Assembly: GCA_018136815.1 (NCBI GenBank)
Contig: CM030931.1
Span: forward strand, 2,843,801-2,907,800
DNA: 64,000 nucleotides
Reading direction: 5' to 3'
DNA from: Isochrysis galbana
Lineage: Eukaryota; Haptophyta; Isochrysidales; Isochrysidaceae
Shown here: positions 11,808-21,242 of the stretch, in pieces
How the letters are laid out: each line of letters opens with the position of its first letter
How positions within the stretch are numbered: position 1 is the first letter of the stretch
The notes under the pieces: generated by a model
Databases searched by the model: none
What the model saw: only the letters and a program-made list of their open reading frames with translations
What the model was told of the DNA's origin: nothing
Program-made: the position numbers and the translations under genes

Positions 11808-12584
11808 ATGAAACAGCAGCAGCAACAGCCGCCGCACTGGCGGAGCGAACCCGAGTTCCAGGACGGGCCCTCGTACTCGTGCTGCGGCGCACCCTGCCTC
11901 CACAGCCAGATCTGGCTCTGGCGAATGCTAATCGTCATGCCGCCGCTCTATGCCGTGTGGTACCTCCTCGCGCTCATCTTCCTGGCAGGCTTCAGTGCCC
12001 TGCCTGTGAGTGGGCTCGAGCCCTTCAAGCACGAGCGGTTCCTGCTCATGCCCAACGCGACAGAGTCCAACGCCGCCGTCGCGCTCGCGTACGTGGTCGG
12101 ACGCTACGACGATGGCAGCGCAGAATACCGCCCGCTAGTCGCATGGATATGCATGGTCCTGGCCCACAACCTGGTCGCGCCATGGTTCGTATACATCGGC
12201 GCGCATGATCCTGAGCGGGTAGTGGATTATTGTATCATCCTGCAGATTGTCCACCTCATCCTTACAACTGGGATCACGGGTGACATCCCGCGCACTCCAG
12301 TATGGTGGGTCACCTCCGCCATCTCGTTTTTGGTGCAGAGTCAATTGTCTACTTTCCTTATCTTCCGCATGGGCGTGGGGCGGGCCGTTTGGGTGCGACG
12401 CGTCGCAAGGGGGCCTCTTGGAGCGCGTAATGCGATGCCAATCGCGGTATCTGCGGACGACCCTCAGCCGTTCAAATTTGTTGGCGATGAACCTGTGGAC
12501 AAGGCGAGCATGGTGGCGTTGCCACCAATGCCATCTAGAAGAGACATTGCGTCGGGATCGTACGCCTCGGCCAGCGTGCCGTGA
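11808..12584 (+). CDS. SYS1: SYS1-like Golgi membrane protein
   Basis: SYS1 is an integral Golgi protein that recruits the small GTPase ARFRP1/Arl3 and so supports trans-Golgi traffic. This 258-residue single-exon product has four membrane segments. The family pattern is visible: SQIWLWR at the start of the first segment, then VVDYCIILQIVHLI, then PVWWVTSAISFLVQ and a final segment ending FLIFRM; these align with the SYS1 order (VDF..HF.HL, TWW, EYLCMR). Longer than animal SYS1 (~156) because of a Gln-rich N terminus, a longer loop after the first segment and a ~65-residue cytosolic tail. The ATG just before the CAG-rich run is the natural start. Confidence 0.75.
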   Translation: MKQQQQQPPHWRSEPEFQDGPSYSCCGAPCLHSQIWLWRMLIVMPPLYAVWYLLALIFLAGFSALPVSGLEPFKHERFLLMPNATESNAAVALAYVVGRYDDGSAEYRPLVAWICMVLAHNLVAPWFVYIGAHDPERVVDYCIILQIVHLILTTGITGDIPRTPVWWVTSAISFLVQSQLSTFLIFRMGVGRAVWVRRVARGPLGARNAMPIAVSADDPQPFKFVGDEPVDKASMVALPPMPSRRDIASGSYASASVP

Positions 12585-13430
12585 GCCTTGTGACTCGTAG
12601 AAGACCAGCCACCCGTCCGCACAATCACTAGCACTTCATGCCACACGCAAGTGCCGAATGCTCCTCGCGTGTAGGGATCGGGACTTCTCTATCTTGACGT
12701 GCTACTTACCATTCATTCGTGTACATGTGGGTCTTATGCCGTGCATGCGGAATCTCTGGGCTGCAGCAGAGTGCATGACTACTGTGCTTGCATTGTGGTT
12801 CCATGTCAGTATCTTCCCTCGTGCATTGGGTTGGCTGTCGTCAGGTGGAATCTATATGTGATAGCCCCTAGCTAGCTACAGACTGCAGGCTCTAGTATTT
12901 ACTCGGGGGCGGTGGTCAAATGACCTACACTCTACCGGGAGCCGTCAGCTTATCGCTGCGAACGGCTCGCCCACGACTTATCATCGATTTTCCTTTTGAC
13001 CAGAACGAATCGGGCAAAATAAAAGACCGGTTGTGCAACGCGCCTGTCGCCTGTGGGTTGTTAGCATACAGCATACACATACGCGTGCTGCAATGCGCGG
13101 CTGATGCGCGCCCATTTGCAAGAGGCTGCTTGCAGGTGGACGACCACGCGCGGCCGACAAACGCCGCAACCGTGCGGTGGAAGTTGGGAAGGACGAAGGA
13201 CTCCAAGAGCGGACCCCTTGACCCTCCGAGGACGAGGACATGAGCAGTTATGATATGCGCTTGCGCTTGCGCTTGCAGTTTGCACACTTGCCACTTGTGC
13301 GTCATGAGTCATGAGCGACAACGAATGCCTTTCAGCACGTCCGCGCCCCAGCCCGCAGCCCGCCCGCCCGCCCCTTACCCTTGTGCATGGCCCGTCGTAG
13401 TGCACACGGGCCCGCCCCATCCCCCGAAAC
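12585..13430. other. Intergenic, no gene seen
   Basis: 3' flank of SYS1. A small run of GCGCTTGCGCTTGC near 13260 is a short tandem repeat. Open frames are short and uncharacteristic. Confidence 0.35.
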
Positions 13431-13503
13431 CGAGGCGGCTTGCCTTCATTTGGTCTCCTTTCCCTTTCCCTCAGGGTTTCTTCCCCTCCCGTGGGGACTC
13501 TGG
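13431..13503 (-). repeat. Fragment matching the 3' tail of the temptin-b561 pseudogene
   Basis: About 70 bases (GAGGCGGCTTGCCTTC ... CCCGTGGGGACTC) match 56949-57010, the downstream tail of the broken temptin-b561 copy, in the same orientation. A more diverged version follows the intact gene at 15857-15945. No coding part of the gene is present here. Confidence 0.6.
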
Positions 13504-13662
13504 CTGAGCAACATCAAATACAAAAAAGCTCGGTCCTAGGATACCGGGCCTAGCTCACCATGAGGGCGCTCCTGTGAGCAAGGGGATGCATGGTTACTAG
13601 TGCGTGCCCCCCTCGATGAAAATTCCAGCGGCCTCCTCGTCACGCATGACGTGGACCTCTCC

Positions 13663-14298
13663 TCACACTTGTCTTGAAAGGATCGTCTTCAATGAGTGCA
13701 TTGGATGTATACCGCACTCCTCGTGTGTCAGCTTGAACTTCTTTTCGATGTCGTAAAAGCTGTGGTACGGGTCAATGTACCCCTGCTTCTTTTCGAGCAT
13801 GAGGTAATGCCTACCGGTCTTATCAATGGCGTAGGGATACGGAAAGTCGTTCGCTCCTACAGGCGATACGAATGCGACGATCTCGTCGACGACCTCAAAT
13901 TCGAACACTTCGATGCCCACGAAGACGTACTTGAGGTCGCCGATGTAGAAGAGCAAAGAGTTCCCTGCTTCATTGAGCTTGTTCACTCTGTCGTACCCTC
14001 CTGACAATACAGTCAATGGGCAGAGGTGGCTGATGCCAACAAACACATCCTCGCACACGAACGCGTGATGCGAGGCTTCGCCGTGTACATCGACCAAGTG
14101 CCTACCGTCATCGCGCTGTGCAACGGACGCGACAAAGCCCACGCCGCCATTGTCACGGGTCGCGTACTTTTGGACACCGGGTTCAGGGGCGAGAATCCTT
14201 CGCCAGTGCTCTTCGAACTCGTGTATACCTGGGTCTCCCGTCTCAGGTGTGGGAGAGCCATGGTAAAGGAGAGACAAGGCAAGGTCTCTATGTGTCAT
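13663..14298 (-). CDS. Giant-virus-type uncharacterised protein
   Basis: A 211-residue frame of unknown function. Its order of motifs, RDNGG, then a DVFVGIS block, LSGGYD, a GNSLLFYIG block, KYVFVGIEVFEF, and VSPVGANDFPYPYAID, matches a family I know from nucleocytoplasmic large DNA viruses of algae and protists (DNGGRPF ... FSGG ... GNSILL ... YIGSEIFSF ... YVSPVGNNDVPYPYAID). That recognition is from memory, not a search. It is most simply read as a gene acquired from, or left by, a giant virus. The frame looks whole. It lies 62 bases downstream of the cysteine-rich membrane protein on the same strand. Confidence 0.55.
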   Translation of the reverse strand: MTHRDLALSLLYHGSPTPETGDPGIHEFEEHWRRILAPEPGVQKYATRDNGGVGFVASVAQRDDGRHLVDVHGEASHHAFVCEDVFVGISHLCPLTVLSGGYDRVNKLNEAGNSLLFYIGDLKYVFVGIEVFEFEVVDEIVAFVSPVGANDFPYPYAIDKTGRHYLMLEKKQGYIDPYHSFYDIEKKFKLTHEECGIHPMHSLKTILSRQV

Positions 14299-14360
14299 TT
14301 ATGAGCACGAAACGAAAAAAGCTTCCGTGAGCGCCTTTCACTTTGTTCCGTGATAACCAA

Positions 14361-14804
14361 TCAGTCGTCAGATCTGCAGGTACCACTACGACACGTGTAT
14401 TCACCACAGCACTCCGAGTTATTTTGGCACACCGACCCTGGCTCGCGGCATGGCGTCTCACACACTCCCTCGTCATTGCACTCAAGTCCTTCACAGCACT
14501 CGTCGCCATAACTGCACCCCCCCCTTTTCTCGACACACGGTGTGACGGTACGGCACTTTTGGTCGGAACACACGAGATCGTGACAACAGTCTCCATCGTT
14601 TGCACACTCTCCATCCACATCCTTGCATCTGTCTGGCTGCTTCTTCGTGAGTACCAACGCCACGACGGTGGCGGCGACCACGGTGGCGACGACCACCGCG
14701 AGGGCAATCAAAAGTCGTTTTGACGGCCCCGCCGGAGAGCAACCCCCCCCCTCGCTCGTCAGATATTTTTTGGGCCGGGCGTGCGAAGAGAGAGAGAGAG
14801 GCAT
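14361..14804 (-). CDS. Type II membrane protein with three cysteine-knot-like repeats
   Basis: A 147-residue product: a short N-terminal cytosolic part, one membrane segment (about residues 31-52, LLIALAVVVATVVAATVVAL), then an outer part made of three ~33-residue units each with the spacing C..C..CC..C..C (for example CKDVDGECANDGDCCHDLVC). This spacing is typical of small knotted disulfide domains of many unrelated extracellular proteins; no function can be given. Its only upstream Met overlaps the Met of the divergent temptin gene in the palindrome GCATGC. It sits next to the giant-virus-type gene on the same strand and could share its origin, but that is only inference. Confidence 0.6.
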   Translation of the reverse strand: MPLSLSSHARPKKYLTSEGGGCSPAGPSKRLLIALAVVVATVVAATVVALVLTKKQPDRCKDVDGECANDGDCCHDLVCSDQKCRTVTPCVEKRGGCSYGDECCEGLECNDEGVCETPCREPGSVCQNNSECCGEYTCRSGTCRSDD

Positions 14805-15856
14805 GCCGCTCCCACTGGTGACCGTCGTCCCATGGGTCGGCTATGAGAGCTACGAGCGGCTCGTGCCCAACGGCCGCGTCAACGGCAAGGACACGGGGCA
14901 CAAGGTCAACAACCCGACGCACGCCGCCTTCCGATTCGCCTTCCGCGACGAAGGCAGGGCGTGGACCACCTCTCTCTGCCTCGCGGACACGGACAGCGAC
15001 GGGCAGAGCAACGGGATGGAGCTGGGGGACCCCTGCTGCGTGTGGAGCGTCGGTGTGGACGAGGGCGAGCTGCTCGGCTTCTCTACCGACGACATCTCGC
15101 TCGCGGGGGACGAGTCGTCGAGGACCTCGAGGAGCATGCCTGTCTGCGCGCCGCCGCCGCTCGCGGTGGGTACGACCCCTCTCTCGGCCCCCGTGTCCTC
15201 GCCCCCTATCTCCGCGCCCTCGCCCCCTTCCTCCCCCGCGTCCTCGCCCCCTTCCTCCGCGTCCCCGCCCACCCTGCCGCTGCTCGCCCACGGTGTGCTC
15301 ATGTCCGTCGCGTGGGGCGTGCTCCTCCCCTCGGGCGCCTTTTTCTCGCTCGCTTGGCGCTCCCGGCTCACCGGCGGCCGCTGGCTCCGTGTGCATCGCG
15401 TGGTGCAGGTGTGTTTCTCCCTCCTCGCGCCCCCCATCGGCCCTCCCTCCCACCCAAAAAGGGAGGAAACCCCAACAACGCACTCCCCCCCCGATCTCTC
15501 AGGGAAGCGGCCTTGCGGTGGCCGCCGCCGGCGTCGCGCTCGCCGTCGCGTGGGTGCCCCGAGGGCGCCACTTCTCGCACCCCCATCACACGCTCGGGAT
15601 CGTCGCCTTCGCCCTCGCCCTGCTGCAGCCGCTCAACGCGCTCGTGCGCGGCACGCCCGGCGCCCGCACCGCACGCCGCGCCGTGTGGCGGGTCGCGCAC
15701 AAGGGGACGGGCTACGCCGTGCTCGGCGTGGGCGTCTACCAGGCCCTCTCGGGGCGCGCCCTCATGCCGAGCCAAGGCGACGCCGTTCTCGTCGCGTACG
15801 GGGTGCTCCTGGGCCTCTCCTTCGGGGTGCTCGCGGGGGGGCTCATGGTAGGGTGA
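14803..15856 (+). CDS. Temptin-domain / cytochrome b561 fusion protein
   Basis: Two exons, 14803-15408 and 15503-15856, split by a 94-base intron; 319 residues. The N-terminal part has temptin hallmarks: YERLVPNG, a GH..N block, WTTSLCLADTDSDG and NGMELGDPCCVW. A Pro/Ser linker (about 130-160) leads to a cytochrome-b561-type membrane domain. Four candidate haem-ligand histidines are in helices at LAHGVLM, RVHRVVQ, HHTLGI and AHKGTGY. Such fusions are expected to carry electrons across a membrane, with the temptin module outside. No signal peptide is visible at the chosen start, so an upstream exon may be missing; the frame stays open upstream to about 14623. A broken copy lies at 57005-57721. 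Confidence 0.75.
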
Positions 15857-16149
15857 GAGTCCCCACGGGAGGGGATTTTTTTTGTACCGGCGCATCGCGT
15901 ATTTGGAAACGAGGGGTACCAAATGAAGGCAAACGACCTCGAAGACAAAGGAATAATAGGATGAAGGGGCCGCGTGCGGCAAGTGTGAAGTAGTATGTAG
16001 TTTGGGTATAGGTAAAAAAAATCTTCTTAAAAATCCCCGCTACATGTGCGGCGTGAGGCAGTGTGCTAGTGAACCTCCCTACTACCCAAACCTAACCCCT
16101 GTCAACCCCCTCCCCCTTCCCCATTTCTCTCTTTAGCGGAGAAGCTGGT

Positions 16150-16240
16150 TCCGGGGAGGCCGCGCGCGCTGCTTCGGCCAGGAGTTGGAGAGAAGGGGAA
16201 GGGGGCCGGAGACCGTGTCAACTCCTTCGCTCCGGCTCAG
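16150..16240 (+). repeat. Dispersed repeat, copy 1
   Basis: Contains GCTGCTTCGGCCAGGAGT followed by GGAGAGAAGGGG and GGAGACCGTG. The same order occurs at 45513-45600 on the same strand. No other structure seen. Confidence 0.5.
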
Positions 16241-16889
16241 CTTGTATCAACTTTTCTTATATCTCATAGAATTAACTTTGGGTATAGGTATGGGGTATAT
16301 AGGCATAGGCGATGGCGTGAGTGCGAGCAACGTGACCGTGAGTGCGATGAGTCCCCCGTAGCCATAGCCAGCAGCATTCTGCAGCCAAAGCCAAAATCTC
16401 CGTATGCCAGATATAGTAGTAATATATATTTTGCCTTTTTGCTGGTACAACGGCACGGGCCTCCAGGTGCGGCGAAGGGCCGCCCGCGGCAGGGTGGCTA
16501 TAGGTATAGGCCAAGGCTATATATACACGGTTCGGGTGCAAGATCACACCTGTCCTTCGAGATGTCAATGTCGAGTAAGGCGACAGAGGGGTCCTTGGGC
16601 ACCCTGCTCCACTACCCAGGGGTTGCGGCTGGAGCGATTCCATGAGTAAGACGTAAGACTTACCAGCTTTTCCTTCACTTGTTGGGAAAGGGCAGAGGCG
16701 ACTGCACACGGCCTTACCGTCGTCGAACCTCGGCATCAAAATCAAATACGCGCTTGCACCAATAAAGTGGGCCATGAACCTGTGTGATCACCTGGCCACG
16801 CTTTCCCGCACATCCACGCAACCCATTGTTTGGAATCGTTGGGATCTCGGGATGGTTAGGCATCAGTGTCCCAGCCGTGGCAACCTGCC
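16241..16889. other. Intergenic, short simple repeats
   Basis: Contains GGTATAG-type short repeats (about 16270-16310 and 16496-16525). No gene supported; lies downstream of the PFKFB gene. Confidence 0.35.
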
Positions 16890-19800
16890 TCACAAGTTGC
16901 GTTGGCCATCATCGGCATTTGGATCGGGGCCTAGCCAGAAACGTTCCTCAAGAGGCGGATTCCATCCGTCGTACGTGATGCGGATGACTGTATGCAAGGG
17001 CATCTCAAGACGCGGCGCTTGGGCACGAGTCATGCCCATAAGGTAGCAATAGACGAGGCGCAGCACGGCCTGGTGCGAGACGATAAGGAGAGGCTCGTGG
17101 TACGATTCAAGTTCGTGAACCTGAAAAAATGATGATTGGGTCATGCAAGACCAAGCCATGTGAGCAACGGTGCCAACTTGCGAACAACGATTCGAAATCG
17201 AGGGAGGTACTATGATGCGGGTTTGTAATAGAAGCACAGTCTACCATGCTCACCAGCGGGTCGAGGCGCGAGAGAAGGTCGAGGTAAGACTCGCCCCTTG
17301 GATACCTGTAGCCAATCTTATCCATTGCGCGCATTTTGGCCTCATCGGGAAAGGTCGCCTTGATCTCATCATACGTCATTCCCTCATACTCACCTGCGAA
17401 AATCTCGTCAAGATTACGATAGACGCGCGGCGCCATCTGTTGCCACACCTGCATGAGTGCCAGAAGTTGCCAAGTGAAGTGGGCGAGGAAAAAGATCGGC
17501 ACGCATCTGCCACTTGTCTACCCCGGCCTCTCAGCAATGGAAGCCACGCCTCCAACATCAATCCACGGCGAAGGACGACAGCACGGACCGCGAACCCACA
17601 ACTGGCCGCAGCCCAAGCCACTTTGGACCGTGAAGCACCGCAACCCCTAAATGTGCACATACCTGTTCGCCTTCCGACGCGCCGCACTCGTCGCCGAGTG
17701 TCAGGCTTGACATGAGACCCTGGCGGTCGCGGAAGGATCCCGATCGAAAGAAGGAACCGAAGGCGTACGAGCCAGAGAGGGAGGAGTTGGCTGAACGAGT
17801 AGGGGAGGCTAGCTGTGCGTCGGCGCCGTCGTCGTGCGGCAGGTTGGGAGGGTTCTGTGGCTTGCCTGAACCACACAAGGATAAGGAGGGCAATTTCATC
17901 GATGATTGACGCCCATCGTAGGGCTTTTGGAATCACGCACTCGTTGTGCCTTGGGCTCTGGGCGCGCACCAATGTCAGCATCAGAGATGATCGGGTGGGG
18001 AATGTGGCTGGCAGTGAGGATGGTCCGCTGTAGGGACGACGTCCATAGACGTGCCTTTGTAAGCGAGTCCTGCTTGCCCGCCTGCTGGTAGCAGATGTTC
18101 GGTGTGACCCATTTGCCGAGTCTGTATGCGTACTCCTCACCGGCGGGCGACAGCGGTGGGTTGCCGCCGATCTTTCCGAGCACGTTGTACGTGGACTGCC
18201 CGTGGCGAGAGAGGTAAATTGTATGAGGTGCCGGATGTATGACGGTCAAAAATTGCGCGATGCGCATACGCAAGTATCCGTGCATGCGATTCGTCACCAC
18301 CTGCAGCCACCAGCACGTGGAGTGATGATGAGGGGTCTTCTATGGCGTATGACGTGGGGCGATGATAAGGGTCTTCTTTTACGTAGGATCATGACGCATG
18401 CGCACCGCCCGAGGGCTGGCTCGTGTGTGTAGAGCCACAGCCACCTCCCACTCTCCCATTTCGTCAAATGGCCCGGCCCGGCATCTCGGCATCCGCCCAG
18501 GCCGCGCTGCGGCGCAGCCTGGACGTGTACTCCGTGCGATGACGCGGACGAATCAATGCGACCTCAGCCGCCTCTGCTAGGCACACCTGCTCGCCGTAGT
18601 TGATCAGCTTGATGTATGAGAGGTCGTCCTCTGAGCCATCCTCTTGGAGCGACACGTATACCCGCGCAAACTCGTTCACCCGCTTGAAAAAGGCGCGGAC
18701 CACGCGAGGAGGGATTTCCTCCGCCTCGTCGATCGAGATGCCCGCCATCGTCGCGGCCCAGTCGTGATCAGAGTTGTTGGAACCCATGCGCCGACGCGGT
18801 GGAGTTGGAATGGACGCCGCAGGGATTGGAACTGGCGGCGCACTGGTCCACGGCCGGCCTTTGCCCTCCGGCGCCACGCTCGCGGAGCCCGCTTGAGCGC
18901 CGGCTCCAGCTGCCTGATTGCCTTGAGCTGTGGCGGAGAGCGCCTGAACTGTGTGGCGCATGTGATCGGCCGCACGCTCTCCTGCCGCGAGCCTCTGCTC
19001 ATGCCGAAATTTGGCGCGCAAGTTGCGCTCCAGCAGCTTTGGCGAATTGACGATGACCTCGATGAAAATCAACTTCGCCGCCAGATTGCGGTCGCGCCCT
19101 GCGCAGTTGTGGGTGGGATGAGCATGGCGCGAAGAGAGAGTGACCTGTTTCAGAGAGAATCGCTTGGCGCCACCAGCCGCCCGGGTGGGGACGTGAGAAG
19201 TGCGCCTCGCCACATGACCAAGCCCTGGATGCCATTTAGATGGCGATGGGAGAGCTCCCATGCGCTGGACGCATCCGAGGCTATACTCACCGAGTGTGTC
19301 GGCAGCCCACCGACGCCGCTCCTTCGATGTCCCCGCCCACTTCTCGTAAAACGTACGCATGCCGTCGGAAGTGAATATGATGGCAACCTTGCCAGAGTCC
19401 ACATTCTTTTGACGGCGGTCAGTCTCGTCGACGAGGAGCTGCTCTTCCGTGTTCTTGATCTCCTCGCGGGCAGCCTCCATTGCCACCTCAGCCGCGCGTG
19501 CCTGCGCCGTCTGAGGGTTACGCGGCACGGACATGTTGCCACCTGCAACTTTAGCAGTGCTGGTGGAGTCCAGGAAGGCCTTCAGGTCGCGTGTGAGCGC
19601 GTCTGCAGAGGCCTCGATGCGCGACTCTGTCGTCGCATCGGTGCACTCCACGCCGGGCTCGCCACAAGTTTCGCAGCCCATATACCTGCGGCGTCGCACA
19701 GCGCAGGACCTATCACAGCCCCTCCCTCGTCTCTCCCCCACTCCATGCAGTGCGCCCGCATCACCTTTTGCTTGCGTTCAAGGTGCGTTGCGTGCTTAGC

Positions 19801-20108
19801 CAGGCAGCGCGTGCGACGCGGTCGGGCACAGCTCACTCTGCCACATCGAACAGCTTGACCTCCGCCCCGTGGAAGAAGTAGAGGTACTTGGAGAGTCTCT
19901 GCGCGATGAAACACTTTCCTCTCTCTGGAAGCCCGACGATGACGAGCACGTGCCGCACGCCGAGAAGCCCGGCCAGAGCGGCGGTGGGCGGAGGCACAGC
20001 AGTGGGCAGCGGGTTCTCTGAGGTTGGCTTGAGCAGGTGAGCCTGCGACTTGACGTACACGTCGACCTGCTCCTTGGAGGGGCTGGGGTTCCCCTCGAAG
20101 CTCGCCAT
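16890..20108 (-). CDS. PFKFB: 6-phosphofructo-2-kinase / fructose-2,6-bisphosphatase
   Basis: Sets the level of the glycolytic regulator fructose 2,6-bisphosphate. Seven coding exons with matching phases: 20108-19837, 19685-19291, 19098-18587, 18300-17970, 17865-17663, 17448-17254 and 17120-16890, giving 712 residues. Kinase half: P-loop GLPERGKC (59-66), FDVAEY, KLIFIEVIVN, ERNLRAKF, YIKLIN. Phosphatase half: SRHGQSTYNVLGKIGG with the catalytic His near residue 425, DEIFAGEYEGMTYDEI with the acid, RYPRGESYLD, and the second His in VSHQAVLR. The phosphatase looks fully conserved. The kinase is odd: Cys replaces Thr after the P-loop Lys, the usual FDATN box is not recognisable (GKVAI and ERRRW are separated by unrelated sequence), and there are long inserts. 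Exon 5 adds a Ser-rich loop of about 67 residues. The last exon could end slightly differently. Confidence 0.85.
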
Positions 20109-20490
20109 GCGCGCCGCCGCGGGAGTGTGAGTGGGAGAGGGAGGAGGGGGAAGGGGGCGGCGAGCGGCGAGCGGCGAGGGGGAAGGCGGGGAAGTCAAGA
20201 GGAGCTGCGAGGTAGAGAAAGGCGAAGGGAGGGGGGGCGGGAGGGCCATCGGAGGAGGAGAAGAGAGAGAGAGAGACTTTCTTTGAAGAGGAACCAATCT
20301 GTGAGAGAGAGGGAGCTTGTCTTTTGCCAGAGAGAGAGAGAGAGAGAATTTTGGGAGGGGGGGGGCCGTGTGTGGCGCGGCGGGCGACGCGGGGGGAGGA
20401 TAGATACTGACAGGGAGAGACAATAACGCCTCGGGTCCATTCACGAGGGAGAGAGAGGGAGAGGTAGAGAGAGAGAGGGAGAGAGAGAGG

Positions 20491-20525
<35 letters not shown>

Positions 20526-21242
20526 GAGGAGGAGGACAGACATTGATAGAGAGCGAGGAGGTGCCCGGAGATCTCCCATAATGTACCCAGGAAAAAGGGA
20601 GAGAAAAAGACGCGTCGTCGGGGTATCCCTGCAGTGTGGAGGTGAGACGAAGTGGGGGGAAAGCTCACTTGTAGAGAGAGAGTAGAGAACAATGCTCTCT
20701 GGGGTCGTGCGTAGAGTCCCTCCCTCTCCTCCTTCTTCCCCCCCCCCCTCCTTTCCTTTCATTCGCGCTGGCTGGGGATGGATTCTGCGGGCGGTTGCGC
20801 CACCCCCAATGGTCTCGTGGTCTAATCTTCTCCTTCCTCTCTCAAACCTTCAGTCTGATCCACCGACGCCACACGGCGCTCGTCTGCCGACGAAAACGCG
20901 CATGAAATCTGAGATCTCTCTCTCGATTCGTGCCAGTTCTCTCCGGCTGCAGCCCCCCATGGAGACCGCGAACAACGATAATTAAAAGAACCGCGCGTAG
21001 GAGGAGTTCATTCGCTCATTGGCTCGGGGTGGGCATCCACATGCATCACACTCGTGAGGGGGGCGAGGGGCCCCGGGCGGCTGGTCCCCCCCTCGACCCC
21101 CGAGACCCTCCGACCCCAACGACGGTGTTGGTTGTTGCATGACCAGTGCTCCTAGAGCTTAGAACACGCAACAGACCAACCCACAACAGCAACAGCAACA
21201 GCGCATGCCACTTGCCAAGCACGCCACTCCCTCACTCCCCCT
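20109..21242 (-). promoter_or_regulatory. CT-rich 5' region of the PFKFB gene, then intergenic DNA
   Basis: From 20110 to about 20690 the coding (-) strand is dominated by CT repeats, including near-pure (CT)n at 20460-20530; likely leader and promoter. From 20700 to 21242 I see no gene. Confidence 0.4.

Noticed and set aside
11051-12208. 385-codon + strand frame
   Set aside because: Low-complexity at its start and then out of frame over the SYS1 gene.
14491-15483. 330-codon minus-strand frame
   Set aside because: Antisense shadow of the GC-rich temptin-b561 exon; Arg/Gly-rich with no motif.
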